64,000 nt of DNA from contig JAOTOL010001633.1 of assembly GCA_034440575.1 (NCBI GenBank), positions 2,982,501-3,046,500 on the forward strand, in the 5' to 3' direction. Of this stretch, positions 46,446 through 59,295 are shown in pieces. Under the pieces are notes generated by a model. It made no database searches, had not been told where the DNA came from, and worked only from the letters and a program-made list of their open reading frames with translations. The number at the start of each line of letters is the position of its first letter. Positions within the stretch are counted from its first letter, which is position 1. Position numbers and translations under genes: made by a program. This DNA is from Imbricaverruca yamaguchii. Taxonomy: Eukaryota > Arthropoda > Thecostraca > Neoverrucidae.

Positions 46446-46597
46446 ACCGCTGTAGGTTACACACGGACCACTGTCGGCTACACATGGACCACTGTCAGTT
46501 ACACACAGACTGTGGTCGGTTACACACGGACCACGATCGGTTACACACGGTCCCCTGTTGGTTTCACACGGATCGGTGTCGGTTACATACACACGGA
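46446..46597. repeat. 21-bp minisatellite (ACCACTGTCGGTTACACACGG)
   Basis: Seven units of 21 bp with one longer last unit. The forward frame repeats VGYTRTT and the reverse frame DRGPCVT; both are repeat artefacts. Confidence 0.92.
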
Positions 46598-47639
46598 CCG
46601 CTTCGCGTTGCCCACAAATAATAGCCTTGTTGATGCTAAAACAATGATGTGGATCGCAGCAGTTATGGAATGGTACATCAGCAGGTTCGGACCTATTTGA
46701 AATGGTTGCATCAACACAGCCTTGGGTCAATAAGAGGACATGATATCACATTTCAATATCTGATTTGCCAAAGGTCAAGTTGGCGGGGGTTGACGGCCAC
46801 ACTGTCAACTTGATCCGAACACGGTTCATGTTTTATGTGACTTGTGTAAACAGTCGCTTGCACCATATTGATCAGGTGCATCTCCCCATCAGGTGTCATA
46901 GGTCGGTCAATCGTCACATCGTATCGTCCCAATCTACCGGCTTCCAGAGTATCATTATTCTGCTCCACTCGAAGCGTACTTGTTTATTAAGTGGTTCACG
47001 ACGCATTTTGTGCACAATCACGGCTAATCGCATGGCCAATGCTGTTTCACTGGTGTGCTGCAGTCCCGAGCGGTGCGACAATGTTGTGGCAGTGGCATTG
47101 GCAGTGGCATCTGTCCAGATTGTAATATTGTCAGATGCTTTAGCTCTTCTTTGCATTGACAATTGGACAAAATGGTGAAAGTTCTCGTTTCAGTCCATTT
47201 CTTGATAATCTGATATGGATTTTTGTCATATTCTCTCAGTTTCACGTGCAGAAACAAATTGTCTATCACATGGTATTGGTTTTGTAGTTGTAATGTTGGT
47301 AGTTAAATGACCAAATTACAGCCGCGTTACATTGTTTAGCTTTGATTGATGACAATGCGTCTCTTTTTTCGATATGTTGCATTGCAACTTAGATTCCTAT
47401 GTTTTCTAATTGTGTGTACAAGGATCCGACCAAGGATTCAGTCATGATCGATTGAATCATGGATTACCTGGATTACCAAGAAGAAATATCTGGTGAATTA
47501 ATTTAAACGACAAGAAACATTGCTTCATCACCTGCACAACCGACTTAAAAACTGACAAGGAGCGGCAAGGGGAGACGGACGCAAGCAGCTGCTTCCAAGA
47601 GGAAGAAGCCGGGGATCCAGAGCTCCTCTGAGTCATGTC
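46598..47639. other. Unassigned
   Basis: No recognised gene. The 137-codon forward frame at 46765-47178 has no family motif and overlaps reverse frames of similar length, as expected of chance. Confidence 0.3.
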
Positions 47640-48230
47640 AGTTGGCGTCTCGGCAGCTGAAGGTCTCAGATCCGCTGCGGTGTACCTTAAATACTTTGGT
47701 GACATCCAGCCTCTCTGCCAGGCCCTCGATTCTGCGCCACCCCGGGCACTCCAAAGCCGGACAGATGCGTTCCCAGATACGTGTTCCCATGACAATCCCG
47801 GCGGCGGCGCTGATGAGCTTTTGTACTCTGTAGCTGGCTCCTGGATGTCCCTCTCCGGACCGAAATGCAGCATGGGACATGTCGAAAGGAGTGGGTTTGA
47901 AACAGCAATTTGAGAGTTCTTGGTGAAGTGGTGACGAAGCAAGTATAGGGAGATGAGTAGGCAGCTGCATTTCTGGGCGGTTTGAGGTGTAGCCCCGCGA
48001 TAGATGGGCAGGTAAAGACTCCCAGCAGCTTCAAGGCATGTGATGGCTTGACATTTGGCATTTTAAGCTGGAAATCTAAAACTTTTCCAAGTTTGCCGGG
48101 AGCTAATGAGAATGAAGTCGGTTTTGTTACGTTTCATCTTGGATGTCTGACCGGGCCAGTGTCTGAATAATTTACCATCTGAGTACCATTTGAGTTTTTT
48201 AATGACATCGTGGCCGTTGCTGTGCAAGGC
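47640..48230 (-). pseudogene. L2-like RT C-terminal fragment
   Basis: The minus strand, over several frames, reads DVIKKLKWYSDGKL, NKTDFILISSRQ, KVLDFQLKMPNVKPSHALKL ending in LGV, and then YRVQKLISAAAGIVMGTR with IEGLAERL. The order (lysine-threonine after the palm, FQL, VKPS, LGV, VQxxAAR) is that of L2-type RT thumbs and tails. The RT active site is not preserved. Multiple frameshifts. Confidence 0.65.
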
Positions 48231-49445
48231 TGCACTAAAATCAGCTCTATTATGATGGTTAACATTTATCTCAGTGTTGAAACTGATTCGATGGAAGCAT
48301 CGAAAGCTACAGCATCGAGTATGGTGTAAAGTGTGTGTTATTATATCGTTTGTATTTCACGAAGGTTGCTGAATGTCAACAATCGTGATAAGACAATGAT
48401 TGCGGTAGCAAATGTTCTAGGTGGCGTGAATCTTATTGGAAAGCAGTATCGGCAAAACATGAATGGATGAATTTTTTTTTCCACGAAGCTCAGCAGCGTC
48501 GAGCACTTGGGGACTTAGACCCCCAATAAAAATTGACAGCCAACCAATCTCTCTCCACCATAAGCGACGGAACGGGGGTGGTGAGGGATGGAGGTGGGGT
48601 AACGCCCCGTACAATGAAATCAAGAAATCCCCCTAAATCCATTGGGGGGGGAAGGGACTATATCATTCACGTCAATAGGTACCACATCCAACCTTCCGAT
48701 TTCTTTCCCCCTCATCCATCCAACCCCAGTAGTGCTAGAGCAATGATGAATGCAACTTGACTGGGGAGGGCATGATTAGCATGTTAGACGAGGCCCTCGG
48801 TGTGATGGGACCTCCGTCCTCCACACCGACCACGTCTCTACCCATGGTCCTGGTGCTGGTCCTCCCATGTTCATGCCGCATAATTTGCATTGTATTTATA
48901 CCGTACGCTTTTTTAGTCTTTGAGCCATTGAATTAGGCTACCGGGTGCTTACTTCCTTCCTATTTTTATAATGAATTTTGGCAGTTGCATTCAGGTCCGA
49001 CGTTGGTCTTTATGTCTGCACTGTCAATTCCAGCGTCAATATTTGAAAGGCGCTGCGAAAGCGATGGAACGCTGGTTTGCTTGCTTGCATTGCAATCTCA
49101 GCGGATTTTCTCATTAAGAGTTTAATCATACGAATACAATCACATCGTTCGCAATGTAATATCAATATCGTGTACAAATTACACTATTTGTTGTTACAAA
49201 CCCAAGAACTTTGTGAAACATGATTTAACGCAATTTCTAAATTTCACCGTAGCTTTTGTTGATCAACTTTGTGAGTACAAAATAAATAGTGAAATTAGTA
49301 TCTGCACGTCAGCAATCTCACCGAAATTGGCGCGCATTGCTGTTTGAAGACGGATCAGTTCGCGATGAAGGCGTTTCTGACGTTGTCATGGCTCCTGAAG
49401 ACGTACACATGTGTACAACATATTTTCACGCACGTGCAAGTAAAT
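48231..49445. other. Unassigned
   Basis: No gene recognised over about 1.2 kb. Confidence 0.3.
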
Positions 49446-49660
49446 TTGGCACGCTGTCCGGAGGGCCTCTCATATTACCCGCATCGGAGGGGTCGGAGCG
49501 AATTCGGTCCCTCTTCCCTAAGATCTCGGAAACTACTGAAGCTAGATGACGCAATTTGTAGGGTAGATTCCGGATGTACAAAACCCTCTTCGGTATGAAT
49601 TACATGACCGTAGATTAATGCTTTCAGGGACAAATGGAGCCGAAATCAGCGGTCGCACCA
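49446..49660 (+). mobile_element. Diverged M2 relic
   Basis: TGTCCGGAGGGCCTCTCATA, then AAGATCTCGGAAACTACTGA and ATTACATGACCGTAGATTAA align with the M2 left end, its AAGATCTCGGCTCCTAT block and its CATGACCTTAGGTCAAT block. The AGGTCA hexamers are mutated here. Much older than copies A-E. Confidence 0.65.
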
Positions 49661-52092
49661 CATCGCCGCTCCATGATTCCAAAGAAACCTTTCTGATCTT
49701 GAACGCTCGGCGGCGAGACAGTCGATTGACTTCATACCCCGCATTTACTATATTTAGAAACTGATTTATGAATTGCATGCTACACAGGATGCCCTTATCA
49801 ATCGTGGACAAAGTCCCACAATTTGATTACAATATCGTCGACAGTTTATGAATTATCATCGAAAATAGGAAGGGTGGCAGGTTACGTCACACCCTCCAGT
49901 GTTCGTAGTAATGTGTCTACGAATAACCATATAAATGGAATGTATAGACTTGTTTAGATGGTGCACAATGTGCATGAAAACGGAGAAGAGCTAGTGCAGA
50001 CACCTGCAAACTAAGCCTTGGCTTAAAAATATCCGAACTGAAATGTCCGAACTGAAATGAAAGAAAATAAAATCCGAACTGAAATGAAATAAAAATATCC
50101 GAACTGAAAAAATGTCCGCATCCATCATTTTTCTTCGATTAGTAATTGCATGATGACTTAACTTCATTTAATTGCATACTTTTATCGAGGGACTCACCAG
50201 TAGAGTCAACCCACCTCCAAACTAAACTGGCAGCGCTCATACCACTAGGGCAGGAATATCGCTGGACCTTATTAATACATTCGGCGACTCACACATTCGT
50301 ATCCATTTGCTTAATTAGCACTAAAATAAAATGCCATCACGAAATCATTGCCAAATAGAAAACAATCAGCTTTTGTGTTCGTTAGCAATTCGAATGGTCT
50401 TTTGTGCTTGAAAATAGTCACCAAAGATAGTAGTAATAGAAGTAATAATGAAAATAATAAAAGAGTATAGAAAATGAAATGAATGGAATAGTAGTAATAG
50501 AAGTAATAATAGCATAAAATTGTATCTTGGGGAGTTTCCGTGATTATTGTGTCTTTCCCATTGAAAGTAAATCGAAAGTGAAAGTACGCTGCCATATGTG
50601 AAAAAGTGCGCAAAATAAATACGTTCCACACAGTCGGAGGCAATTCACCACTGTCTTTGTAAGCGATGAGGAACTCCATGGAACTCCATTGGAAATATGA
50701 ACTTAAGCAAGGTATATGCGGCTTATAGCAAAAACGAAATGCGAGTTTGATAGGCAGAAACGGTCCAGGAGGATAACTGTCGGAATAATGGCGTGGACAT
50801 GTACTGGATCAAAAAACACAACCAATACACCTTAAAATACCACCCTAAGAATCTACACTTAAATTCGTTAATATGCTAAATCCGTATCATGACATCATAT
50901 CATATCATACCGTGACATCATACACTGCAAAGTGCCTGCATAGTGTATAAATAGTGTGCATAGTGACTTCAGCACTTTAGGTATTTAATTCATGATTTAC
51001 CCGATCGTCCTCCTGTGTTTCTTCATCCCCCATCATTTGAAATTGCAATTAAAACAAGGCATATCTTTGATCAGAACAAAATAAGTGGCTTAAATGAGCA
51101 CGTCATAAACAACTTAGAAGCCTTTCAAGTTGAAGCAGATGCGAAGCAAGCGTGCAACAAGCTTATCATGACATGTAAATCAGGCATTGAAACATTATAG
51201 AACACTTTAAGTCCAATACAAAAGCTGTATGCAAAATATATTAGGCACACAACCTTGCTTATGGAAACGGACGCAAAAGGTTCAGGAGCATGCTTTGCAA
51301 TGTGCTGAGGGATGCAAAATGATTATGGTCCAAGAGGGCGTTCCAGGACAGCAAAAGTAATTGCAAAAAGCTTGGAGATATTTGAATGCAATGATCAGGA
51401 GTAAACTACATACATTTACTGCAACATACTTTGTTGATAACTCTGGGGCTACCAGTGTAAAACATTAAATGCCCGATAATTTCAATACTTTTTCGACAGT
51501 TGGCAGTGAATAGGAGAAATATACCTCCACCAGATAACAGCCTGTTATACTATATCACCAGTCCTGCTTATGGAGATATGAGCAATGCTACTAATGTTAA
51601 TGGAACTTAAACTGAACAAATCGTAATGGCTTTGAGCCCCGTTGTGGAGGTTATGATACAATTAGCAGGAAATTTTGATTAAAACATATATAATTATGTT
51701 GGAAGTGTAACATAAAGCAAAGCAGATGAGTTAATTCCCAACATTATAGCATGGATTCATACCAACAGAATATATATGAATGCTGAAATGACTGACTGGT
51801 CAAATATTGTTCCGGTAGCTGTCCATATCAGACTCGATATTTGTCATACACAAAGGTGCAGCTATATTAAATATATGCGCTTATTCTTTAACGAAGGTAT
51901 CAAGTGTAAATGTCATATCGATGTCCTTTATTTTTCTTTATTAAATAGAAGAAATATTGGTATCATATAAAACCTGGATACTTGCTATCGACATGTGAAT
52001 CACGCTTACTGCATCATTCTTTAAACCTACCGTACCCAATTACTGTGCTGTTGTCTGAGAAGATACTTATCGCGCTAGGTTTCATGCGAATA
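49661..52092. other. Unassigned, 2.4 kb, AT-rich
   Basis: Contains short repeats of AAATATCCGAACTGAAATGA at 50035-50110 and an AGTAATAATAGAAG tract at 50425-50515. No gene recognised. Confidence 0.4.
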
Positions 52093-52938
52093 TTAACCCG
52101 TCCCGTCTCGGGGGGGTCTTCTACCGCCCCCCACAGGTTTTTTTTTCTCGCGGATACCGGACAACGGGAACGGCGCGCGGCAGCGCACCCAAATTTGGCA
52201 AACCTTTTCCCACATCAATTTGACATGCTGATTCAAAATTTTAAGTCAGGTCATCTAGGGTCAACGAGTTAGTCAAGGTCAAGTGAGGTCACCTCCAAAA
52301 ACGTTCAACCAGTCGTCACGCTTTAACGGATGCAGATATTTTAATGAAACTTTCAGCGTTTGCTTATCTTTACGGATGCAACAAAAGTACGAGTTGAATT
52401 TCTTTTTGACTACATGTAAATTTTGCGTATTTGCCATATTGCAGTTCAAGCATAGAATTCTGGCTAAAGTAAACATTTTGTATTAGGGAAAGTTGACTTC
52501 CAACAACGTTTCTCGGTCTGCTCTACCCAGTGGAAAAGGAAAATTAAAGATAACTTGAAAACTCAAAATGTTGAAATTTCAAAAAATAAAATTATATTTT
52601 TGGGGGCCCAAAAAAAATATAGCCCTGGTCGATTTCCCTGTCCTTTTCTCATTCCAAATAAACTTTTTTTTATATATCCCCGAAAATGAACTCCCCAGGG
52701 CCAAACACATAATGTAAGTCGTGAAGTGTCCTTAAAACCTAGCCCCCCTGGTGACGTTACTTTCGGGGTATTTTTTTTGGGGGGGGGGTGGACTCGGACC
52801 CTACTCGTCGAGCGCTTTCGATGACACCTCTTTCGTTTTCGTGCGATGCTTAGTTTGGATTTTAGAGGGGGTCTTCAACCGCCCTCCCCCCCCCGAGACG
52901 GGGTGGGAGGATTTGACAGGAAAGACGGCGCGGGTTAT
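52093..52938 (+). mobile_element. TTAA element family M1, copy c
   Basis: Left TTAA at 52093-52096, right TTAT at 52935-52938. Left end CCCGTCTCGGGGGGGTCTTC, right end GAAAGACGGCGCGGG. It carries the conserved blocks AACCAGTCGTCACGCTTTAA (52308 onward) and TTTCGTTTTCGTGCGATGCT near the right end, and an AGGTCA pair near 52275-52290. Confidence 0.9.
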
Positions 52939-53718
52939 GCTGTAGAAACGTATTATTTGGATTGTCGATCAAAAGCCTTACTTGTACCATACAAATGAAT
53001 AGGTTATTAAGCATAGCATTCTCAAGTTCCTGTACATAATTGATGAACAATGCACTTTCATCTTGCTAGGCTTTACTAACCAGTCATTACCAGCCATTAC
53101 CAGTCTTTCTGATATGTTTCAACTGCATCAACAAGTTTGCCTCATAGCTAGGCAACATCTTCAAATACGATTCTCCATTATATTTTTAGGATTATTAATT
53201 CTTCAGTTATAGGATATTTTCAGTACCTTTGATTTCAACAAAAGCCTGGAATGTACTAATCTGTTCTCATTTCCGTAGAATTGAACATGTACCTTGAAAT
53301 AGTATTATTTTGGGAAACGAAAAGAATACATTATTGGAAAACATGAACTTCTCCGATGAATTCCAGTGACAAGGATGCGTTGTGCATGGTGATCTGATTG
53401 CTCTACTCTGATATTTGTTTTTCATGTATAGTGTTTTCCCGTCATTATTTTTTCCCTGGTATTATTATATGTTCCTCAGTGCTGTATTCGTTAACGTCCT
53501 GCTCCTTGCCTACTAATCTTGCCTTTGAAGGCTTCCTGCTTTATCCAACTGATGCTGATGCCAATGGCAGATTGCCTCGCGCATTGCGGGGAGGTCGGTT
53601 GCTCCTAGCAACGTCAGGCATGACACGGAAGCGGCACCTCGAAATAGATAGTAAGATGAGAAAAAGTAAAGACAATTTATGCATGGCCAAGAAGAACATT
53701 AATTACATGGCTTACCTA
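52939..53718. other. Unassigned
   Basis: No gene recognised. A 111-codon frame at 53398-53733 has no family motif. Confidence 0.3.
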
Positions 53719-53719
53719 C

Positions 53720-53780
53720 ATAAAGACATTTGATTACTTGACTTAACGACGGTAAGCCAAGTAATCAAATTTCGTCTTTA
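53720..53780. repeat. Long hairpin
   Basis: Arms at 53720-53745 and 53752-53780 pair over 26 bases with one mismatch and one 3-base bulge, around a 6-base loop. It reads ATAAAGACATTTGATTACTT on the left arm. The compact size is compatible with a foldback element or a structured RNA precursor; function unknown. Confidence 0.85.
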
Positions 53781-54288
53781 TAGACTTTATAGGCATGATT
53801 GCCTTTCAATCGTGGGTCGCGAGCATGACGGATGTATCACTGTTCGCGCCAGCTTGTCGCCATTGTCTAGAGTAAGGAAGAACCGCAGGAAGCTCTCATT
53901 TCGATGCGTATTCTCCTCACGAACTGCCACGTACGGCGGACAAAGATCGCGTTTCCAGATTCTCACTATGTCAAATCTTGTCAGCTCTTAACCGCTGACG
54001 TGTCGTGAAATGGGATTGATCGCATTAAGTGCTGAACTGACATGTGTGACGAAGGTTATAAGATGCCCTTATGTTATCATAGAATAACCTGATGGCGCGC
54101 ACTAAGTCAATGAATAAATATAACCTTCACATTTATGTTTGACCCATCAGCATGCAAACATCAGCATCAGCATGCTTGTCGGTAGGTGGCCGGTGAAATC
54201 TGAATGGTACTGGTGGGGAACGGTTCCCGCGAGACATTGGTGGATGCGGCGGTCATGCAGCTCTCTCTCACAGGGCCGCATCACATGA
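53781..54288. other. Unassigned
   Basis: No gene recognised. Confidence 0.3.
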
Positions 54289-55335
54289 GCTCTGAATGGG
54301 GCCGGTGGGTCCTGTCATTTGCAGGCTCCGGGTACGTGTGTGGGAGGACGATGGGTCGTGCCATCTGCATGCTCTTGAATGGGGGCGATGGATCGTGTCT
54401 TCTGTAGGCTCTTAACCCGTCCCGTCTCGAGGGTCTTCAACCGCCCACCTCAGGTTTTTCGCGGATAGTGCTCGAACGGCGCGCGGCAGCGCGCCCAAAT
54501 TTGGCATACCTTTTTCCACATCAATTTCGCATGCAGTTTCAAACATTTTTAATCAGGTCATCTAGGGTCAACGAGTTAGTCAAGGTCACGTGAGGCCATC
54601 TCCAAAAAAGTTCAACCAGTCGTCACGCTTTGACGTATACAGACATTTTCATGAAACTTTCAGTGTTTGATTATCTTTAGGGATGCAATAAAACGTACGA
54701 GTTGATTTTTTCCGTTTTCAACTACGTATAAATTTTGCATGTGTGAATTGCAGTTCAAATAGAGGATTATGACTAAAGTAAGAATCGTTTATTAGGGAAA
54801 GTTGACTTCCAACAACATTTCTCGGTCTGCTCTACCGATTGGAAAAGGAAAATTAAAGAAAACTTGAAAACTCAAAATTTTGAAATTTCCAAAAAAAACT
54901 TTTTATTTTGGGGGCCAAAAAATGTAAGGACATAGTCGATTTCGCTGTCCTTTTCTCATTCCAAATATTTTTTCTTTCTTCACATATCCCCAAAATAAAC
55001 TCCCCAGAGCCGAAAACATAATGTAAATCGTGAAAAGTCGTGAAAATCTAGCCCCCTGGTGACGTCACTTTCGGGAGGAAATTGTCTTGCTGGTGCACCC
55101 GAACCCTACTCGTCAAGCGTTTTCCGATGACATCTCTTACGTTTTCGCGCGATGCTTAGTTTGGATTTTAGAGGGGCGTTACTAACCCTCCCCCGAGACG
55201 CGGTGTGAGGATCTGACCGGAAAGACGGCGCGAGTTAACGAGGGCGATAGGTCGTGTCATCTGCGGACTCTTAGTGGGGTGCGGTGGGTCGTAGCATCTG
55301 GGCTCTGGATGCGGTCGATAGGCGGCCGGTTTCAG
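54289..55335. repeat. 36-bp minisatellite split by M1 copy d
   Basis: Units resemble GCTCTTGAATGGGGGCGATG followed by GATCGTGTCTTCTGTA. About three units lie at 54289-54411 and about two and a half at 55239-55335. M1 copy d sits between them at a TTAA; deleting it with one TTAA restores a unit of normal length. Confidence 0.85.
54412..55238 (+). mobile_element. TTAA element family M1, copy d, inserted in the 36-bp minisatellite
   Basis: TTAA at 54412-54415 and 55235-55238, both perfect. Left end CCCGTCCCGTCTCGAGGGTC; right end GGAAAGACGGCGCGAG. The conserved A/T-rich interior matches copies a and c closely. No open frame of note. Confidence 0.93.
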
Positions 55336-55949
55336 TTCTTGCCTGGTCGACAACACCGAACACCCTATGATTTGACGACATACTCCACGCTATATATCCT
55401 GAATAATGTCCGTGCTCACGCAATGAAACAATGAATACATTATACTGGCGGCCAGCAGGGCACCGCTGGGATTCGAAGCCTGCAGTTCCATCAAATTGTT
55501 TGCATCTCATACAAAGCGAGACCCGACGTTGTTGTCACGAGATGCCGGCATCCTGTGCAGAGTAACCATTCCTTCATCATGCTTTGAGTCGGCGTTTTTC
55601 TTAACCGAATGCCATGTGAAGCACTTGATTGGAAATCTAAGAGGAAACTAGAAGTTGGACTCTTTATAAAGGAAGTGGTTCTCACCTGCCGTATGCTATA
55701 ATTATATCGGAAGCAGACCGTCGATCGGAAAAAATACAGACAAATATGATCGCTTTATGATATTAACTGTCAACTAACTACTTATTGCCAGCTGATAGAC
55801 ACCACTCTCGGTGGATTTGGACAATCTAGCTCAATGTGATGGATTATCATTGATGCCGACCACAAATGGCAAAGCAAAGCAGCATCGTGAACAGAACGGG
55901 ACAAGACCTGGTGCTGGAATAAGTATAACTGAAAAACGTGGCTACCAAA

Positions 55950-55956
<7 letters not shown>
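55336..55956. other. Unassigned
   Basis: No gene recognised. Confidence 0.3.
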
Positions 55957-56030
<74 letters not shown>

Positions 56031-56036
56031 ATATAT
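55957..56036. repeat. (TA)n microsatellite
   Basis: About 67 bp of pure TA and a short imperfect tail. Confidence 0.97.
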
Positions 56037-56140
56037 ACGTACATACAAAAACGTACCTGTCAAAATGTGCCTGACAAAACGTACATACCAAAGCGCACCT
56101 ATCGAAACTTATCTACCAAGACGTACATACTAAAACGGAC
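56036..56140. repeat. ~19-bp degenerate repeat (ACAAAACGTACATACCAA)
   Basis: About five loose units directly after the TA tract. Confidence 0.75.
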
Positions 56141-57075
56141 TGAGCCCATTGGCCCAACCGTGGGGAGGAGCCTACGGAGAAATTTCCGTATCCACATCCG
56201 GTCAATTTCTCATTTGCCAGCTACCAGCTGCCAGGTTTCAGCTCTCGTACCCACTCGGCAGAAGGGACATGAGTATGAAACTTAGCTGGCTACGCTCCTG
56301 TTTGGAAAACACCTTAGGATACAACATTTCCAATGCTTTGAAGGATTTTGCTGAGAAACATTTTCATTGAAAGAAGAAACACATTATTACTAAAGCTAAT
56401 GGAAGCCTTCACACGAGAATCCATGAAGCAATACCAACTATCGTCCTTTTGCACATCTTCATTTTGCTTCAGTTCTGGCATATTATATTCCATTTCGTCG
56501 TATGCGTGACCTCATTCGGACCTCCGTTCGGAATGATACGCAACATGTCCCATCTTGAGACCCTCATACAGCAGCAACGGAAAAGCACGCACGCCTCCGA
56601 TTACAATTGGGTTTGTCACAAGATTAGCGATTTGGAAACTTAAGCTTGTTTTTGCATATCTCGCGCTGCTGCTGCGAGCAACGGCATGCTTTGGATTTCA
56701 TTGTAGATCTTGGTACTAAAACAGTGTATTTTCTCACGACTTTTGTTCTGTTTTCGCGACCGACGCGAATAAAGTTTGTCTATCTTGAGAAACATTGAAT
56801 GTCTGATGAGTGATATTTGTCGCCGGGCGATATGGGTTTTGAAGATGAAGTTGACACAGCTGTGTTTGCTTTTATGCTGTGTGTGCTATACTTGATTGCC
56901 TCACCGCGCAGTTACGTCATATATGCCAGCTATGTCAGACATGTCTGCTATGTCAGCCATGTCAGCTTCGTCAACCATGTCAGCTCCCCAGCAGCCACGC
57001 AGTGTTAGTCACGGGACAAGACGAGGAGCCGTTCTCTCCAAGGGGAGAAGGGCATTTTGTGGTTGTGGTGAATCA
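56141..57075. other. Unassigned, with a short ATGTCAGCC repeat
   Basis: A 12-bp-type repeat (ATGTCAGCCATG) lies at about 56925-56990. No gene recognised elsewhere. Confidence 0.4.
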
Positions 57076-57078
57076 TGA

Positions 57079-57163
57079 TTGTGACCACCCAGTGGTCACA
57101 ACCACACAACCACCATTGCCATGGCATGGCAATGGCCATGGCCAGCTTTTAGCCATGGCCATT
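57079..57163. repeat. Two small perfect hairpins
   Basis: TTGTGACCAC/GTGGTCACAA (57079-57088 and 57092-57101, 3-nt loop) and AATGGCCATGGC/GCCATGGCCATT (57131-57142 and 57152-57163, 9-nt loop). Confidence 0.8.
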
Positions 57164-58280
57164 GAACTAGCGAATGGCACTGGAAGTAGCAAGTTTTCAT
57201 GTTCACTTCTACTCAAACCTAGAAAGGGTGGCCGGTGTTGTTAGTCATTATTTTGCATTTTGTCAGTACTGTAGTGAAGCTGGCTTCTAGCAGCACCACT
57301 AGTATCAAATTGGATGGCCAAGTCATAGATGTAATGTTTGAACTTGTCAGCAGCTGTCCCGTTGTGTCGCAGCAATTGGTCGGGTGGCCCGCTGGCCCGC
57401 TGCTGGGCTGCTGATGCCGAACCAGCTTCGGTGTGCCCGATGGCTGGCTAATGGCCCGTCGCGAATTCCGCCCGGGTGTGACAGGGTATATATATATTTG
57501 TGATGCCAGCAAATTTATCGCTAATCGTTTCGACAGGATAATAATAGAATCCATTTCGATGACAATCTCCGACTCTGGTTCGTTTCAAGTGACTGTCATA
57601 GTCATAGATTCAAGTCATAAATCCGACCTGGTTAGTTTTTTTTGGCTTCAGGGCTTCGACCAGTGTTGACCATTCGCTCCCCAGTTAAATCTGGCCTCAT
57701 TGCCAATTTTATACTGTGGTGGATGGAAAAGGCGGCTTTAAGCAATATTCTATCAAGTTTTCAAACGCCTTGACAAATACTTTCAAATGACCCTAAGCTT
57801 TCAATTGAGTTTGATATAGATTATGGCGTCTGTAAAGCACCGGCGAACACCCTGATCAGAAATAAGAGAATATTTCGGTCTCACCTTAGGAAACGTTCGC
57901 GACAAAATTGTTTCGTGTCGATCTTTGCGAATATGTGACCTTTCACTTGACATTGATAATCACTTATTATCCCAGGTGGAAAATCGTTTACAAATCGCGA
58001 GCCATTATCCCACCAAACACGACCGTTTTTGTTCCGTCTCACCAACACGCTTCGTTTGGCGACGTGATGGGGACAAACTGGCGCACTGGCCAATGTGTCT
58101 ATCCACTGGCGAAGGTGACAAAATGCCGCACACGGGAGAAAGTGAAGATCCTTCATTATGGTGGCCGACTCTGAACACAAGAGCATTCATGTTCCCTGAT
58201 TTTGTTGTCGGATGTTTTGTATAAATGACACGATACCATGATATCCATAGCTACGATGAATAGTTCAGAACATTTGCGTG
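57164..58280. other. Unassigned
   Basis: No recognised gene. Two opposite frames of about 100 codons at 57881-58224 overlap completely and show no motif. Confidence 0.3.
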
Positions 58281-58695
58281 CGTCAGTAATTGTCACCTCT
58301 GTCCAGACGATCGGTTTCCGTCGGTAATTGTCACCTCTGTCCAGACAATCAGCTTCCGTCGGTAGTTGTCACCTCTGTCCGGACAATCAGCTTCCGTCGG
58401 TAATTGTCACCTCTGTCCAGACAATCAGCTTCGTCGGTAACTGTCACCTTTGTCCAGACAATCAGCTTCCGTTGATAACGGTCACCCATGTACAAACAAT
58501 CAGCTTCCGTCGGTAATTGTCACCTCTGTCCAGACAATCAGCTTCGTCGGTAACTGTCACCTTTGTCCAGACAATCAGCTTCCGTTGATAACGGTCACCC
58601 ATGTACAGACAATCAGCTTCCGTCGGTGAAGGTCACCTCTGTCCAGACAAGAAGCTTCCGTCGGTGAAGGTCACCTCTGTCCAGACAATCAGCTT
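58281..58695. repeat. ~37-bp minisatellite (GTCACCTCTGTCCAGACAAT)
   Basis: About eleven units; a block of three units (ending GTTGATAACGGTCACCCATG) is itself repeated, giving a higher-order period of about 112 bp at 58430-58615. Confidence 0.93.
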
Positions 58696-58744
58696 TCGCT
58701 CCGCATCAACTGCCAACTGAACACATGCCACGAGCACAGTTCTA

Positions 58745-59295
58745 TCGGTGACTTTTCGCCAGAACGGCTCCCTAACGACCTGCATGAACGTCCTCTGGCG
58801 ACCTTTTCACCAGCACTGCTCCCCTAGCGACCTTTTCACCAACACTACTACCTGGTGACCTCTTCATCAGCACTGCTCCCCTGGCGACATTATTAGTAGC
58901 ACTGCTCCCCTGGCGACATTATCATTAACACTGCCTCCCTGGCGACATTTGCATGAACACTGATCCTCTGACGACATTTTTATCAGCACTGCTCCCCTGG
59001 CGACCTTTTCATCAACACTGCTCCTCTGACGACCTTTTCATCAACACTGCTCCCCTGGCGACCTTTTCATCAACACTGCTCCTCTGACGACCTTTGCTCC
59101 AACACTTCCCTGGCGACCTTTTCACCAATACTGCTCCCCATGGCGACCTTTTAACCAGCACTGCTCCCTGGCGACCGCTTCATCAACACTGCCCCCTGGT
59201 TACTTCTTCATCAGCACTACTCCCCTGGCGACCTTTTCATCAGCACTGCTCCCCTGTGGACCTTATCATCAATACTGCTCCTCTGACGACCTTAT
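58745..59295. repeat. ~30-bp minisatellite (CTCCCCTGGCGACCTTTTCA)
   Basis: About seventeen variable units containing CAACACTGCTCC and GGCGACCTTTTCATC. Follows the 37-bp array after a 50-bp gap. Confidence 0.93.

Noticed and set aside
58281..58695. CRISPR array
   Set aside because: No unique spacers between repeats, and the context is an animal genome; it is a minisatellite.
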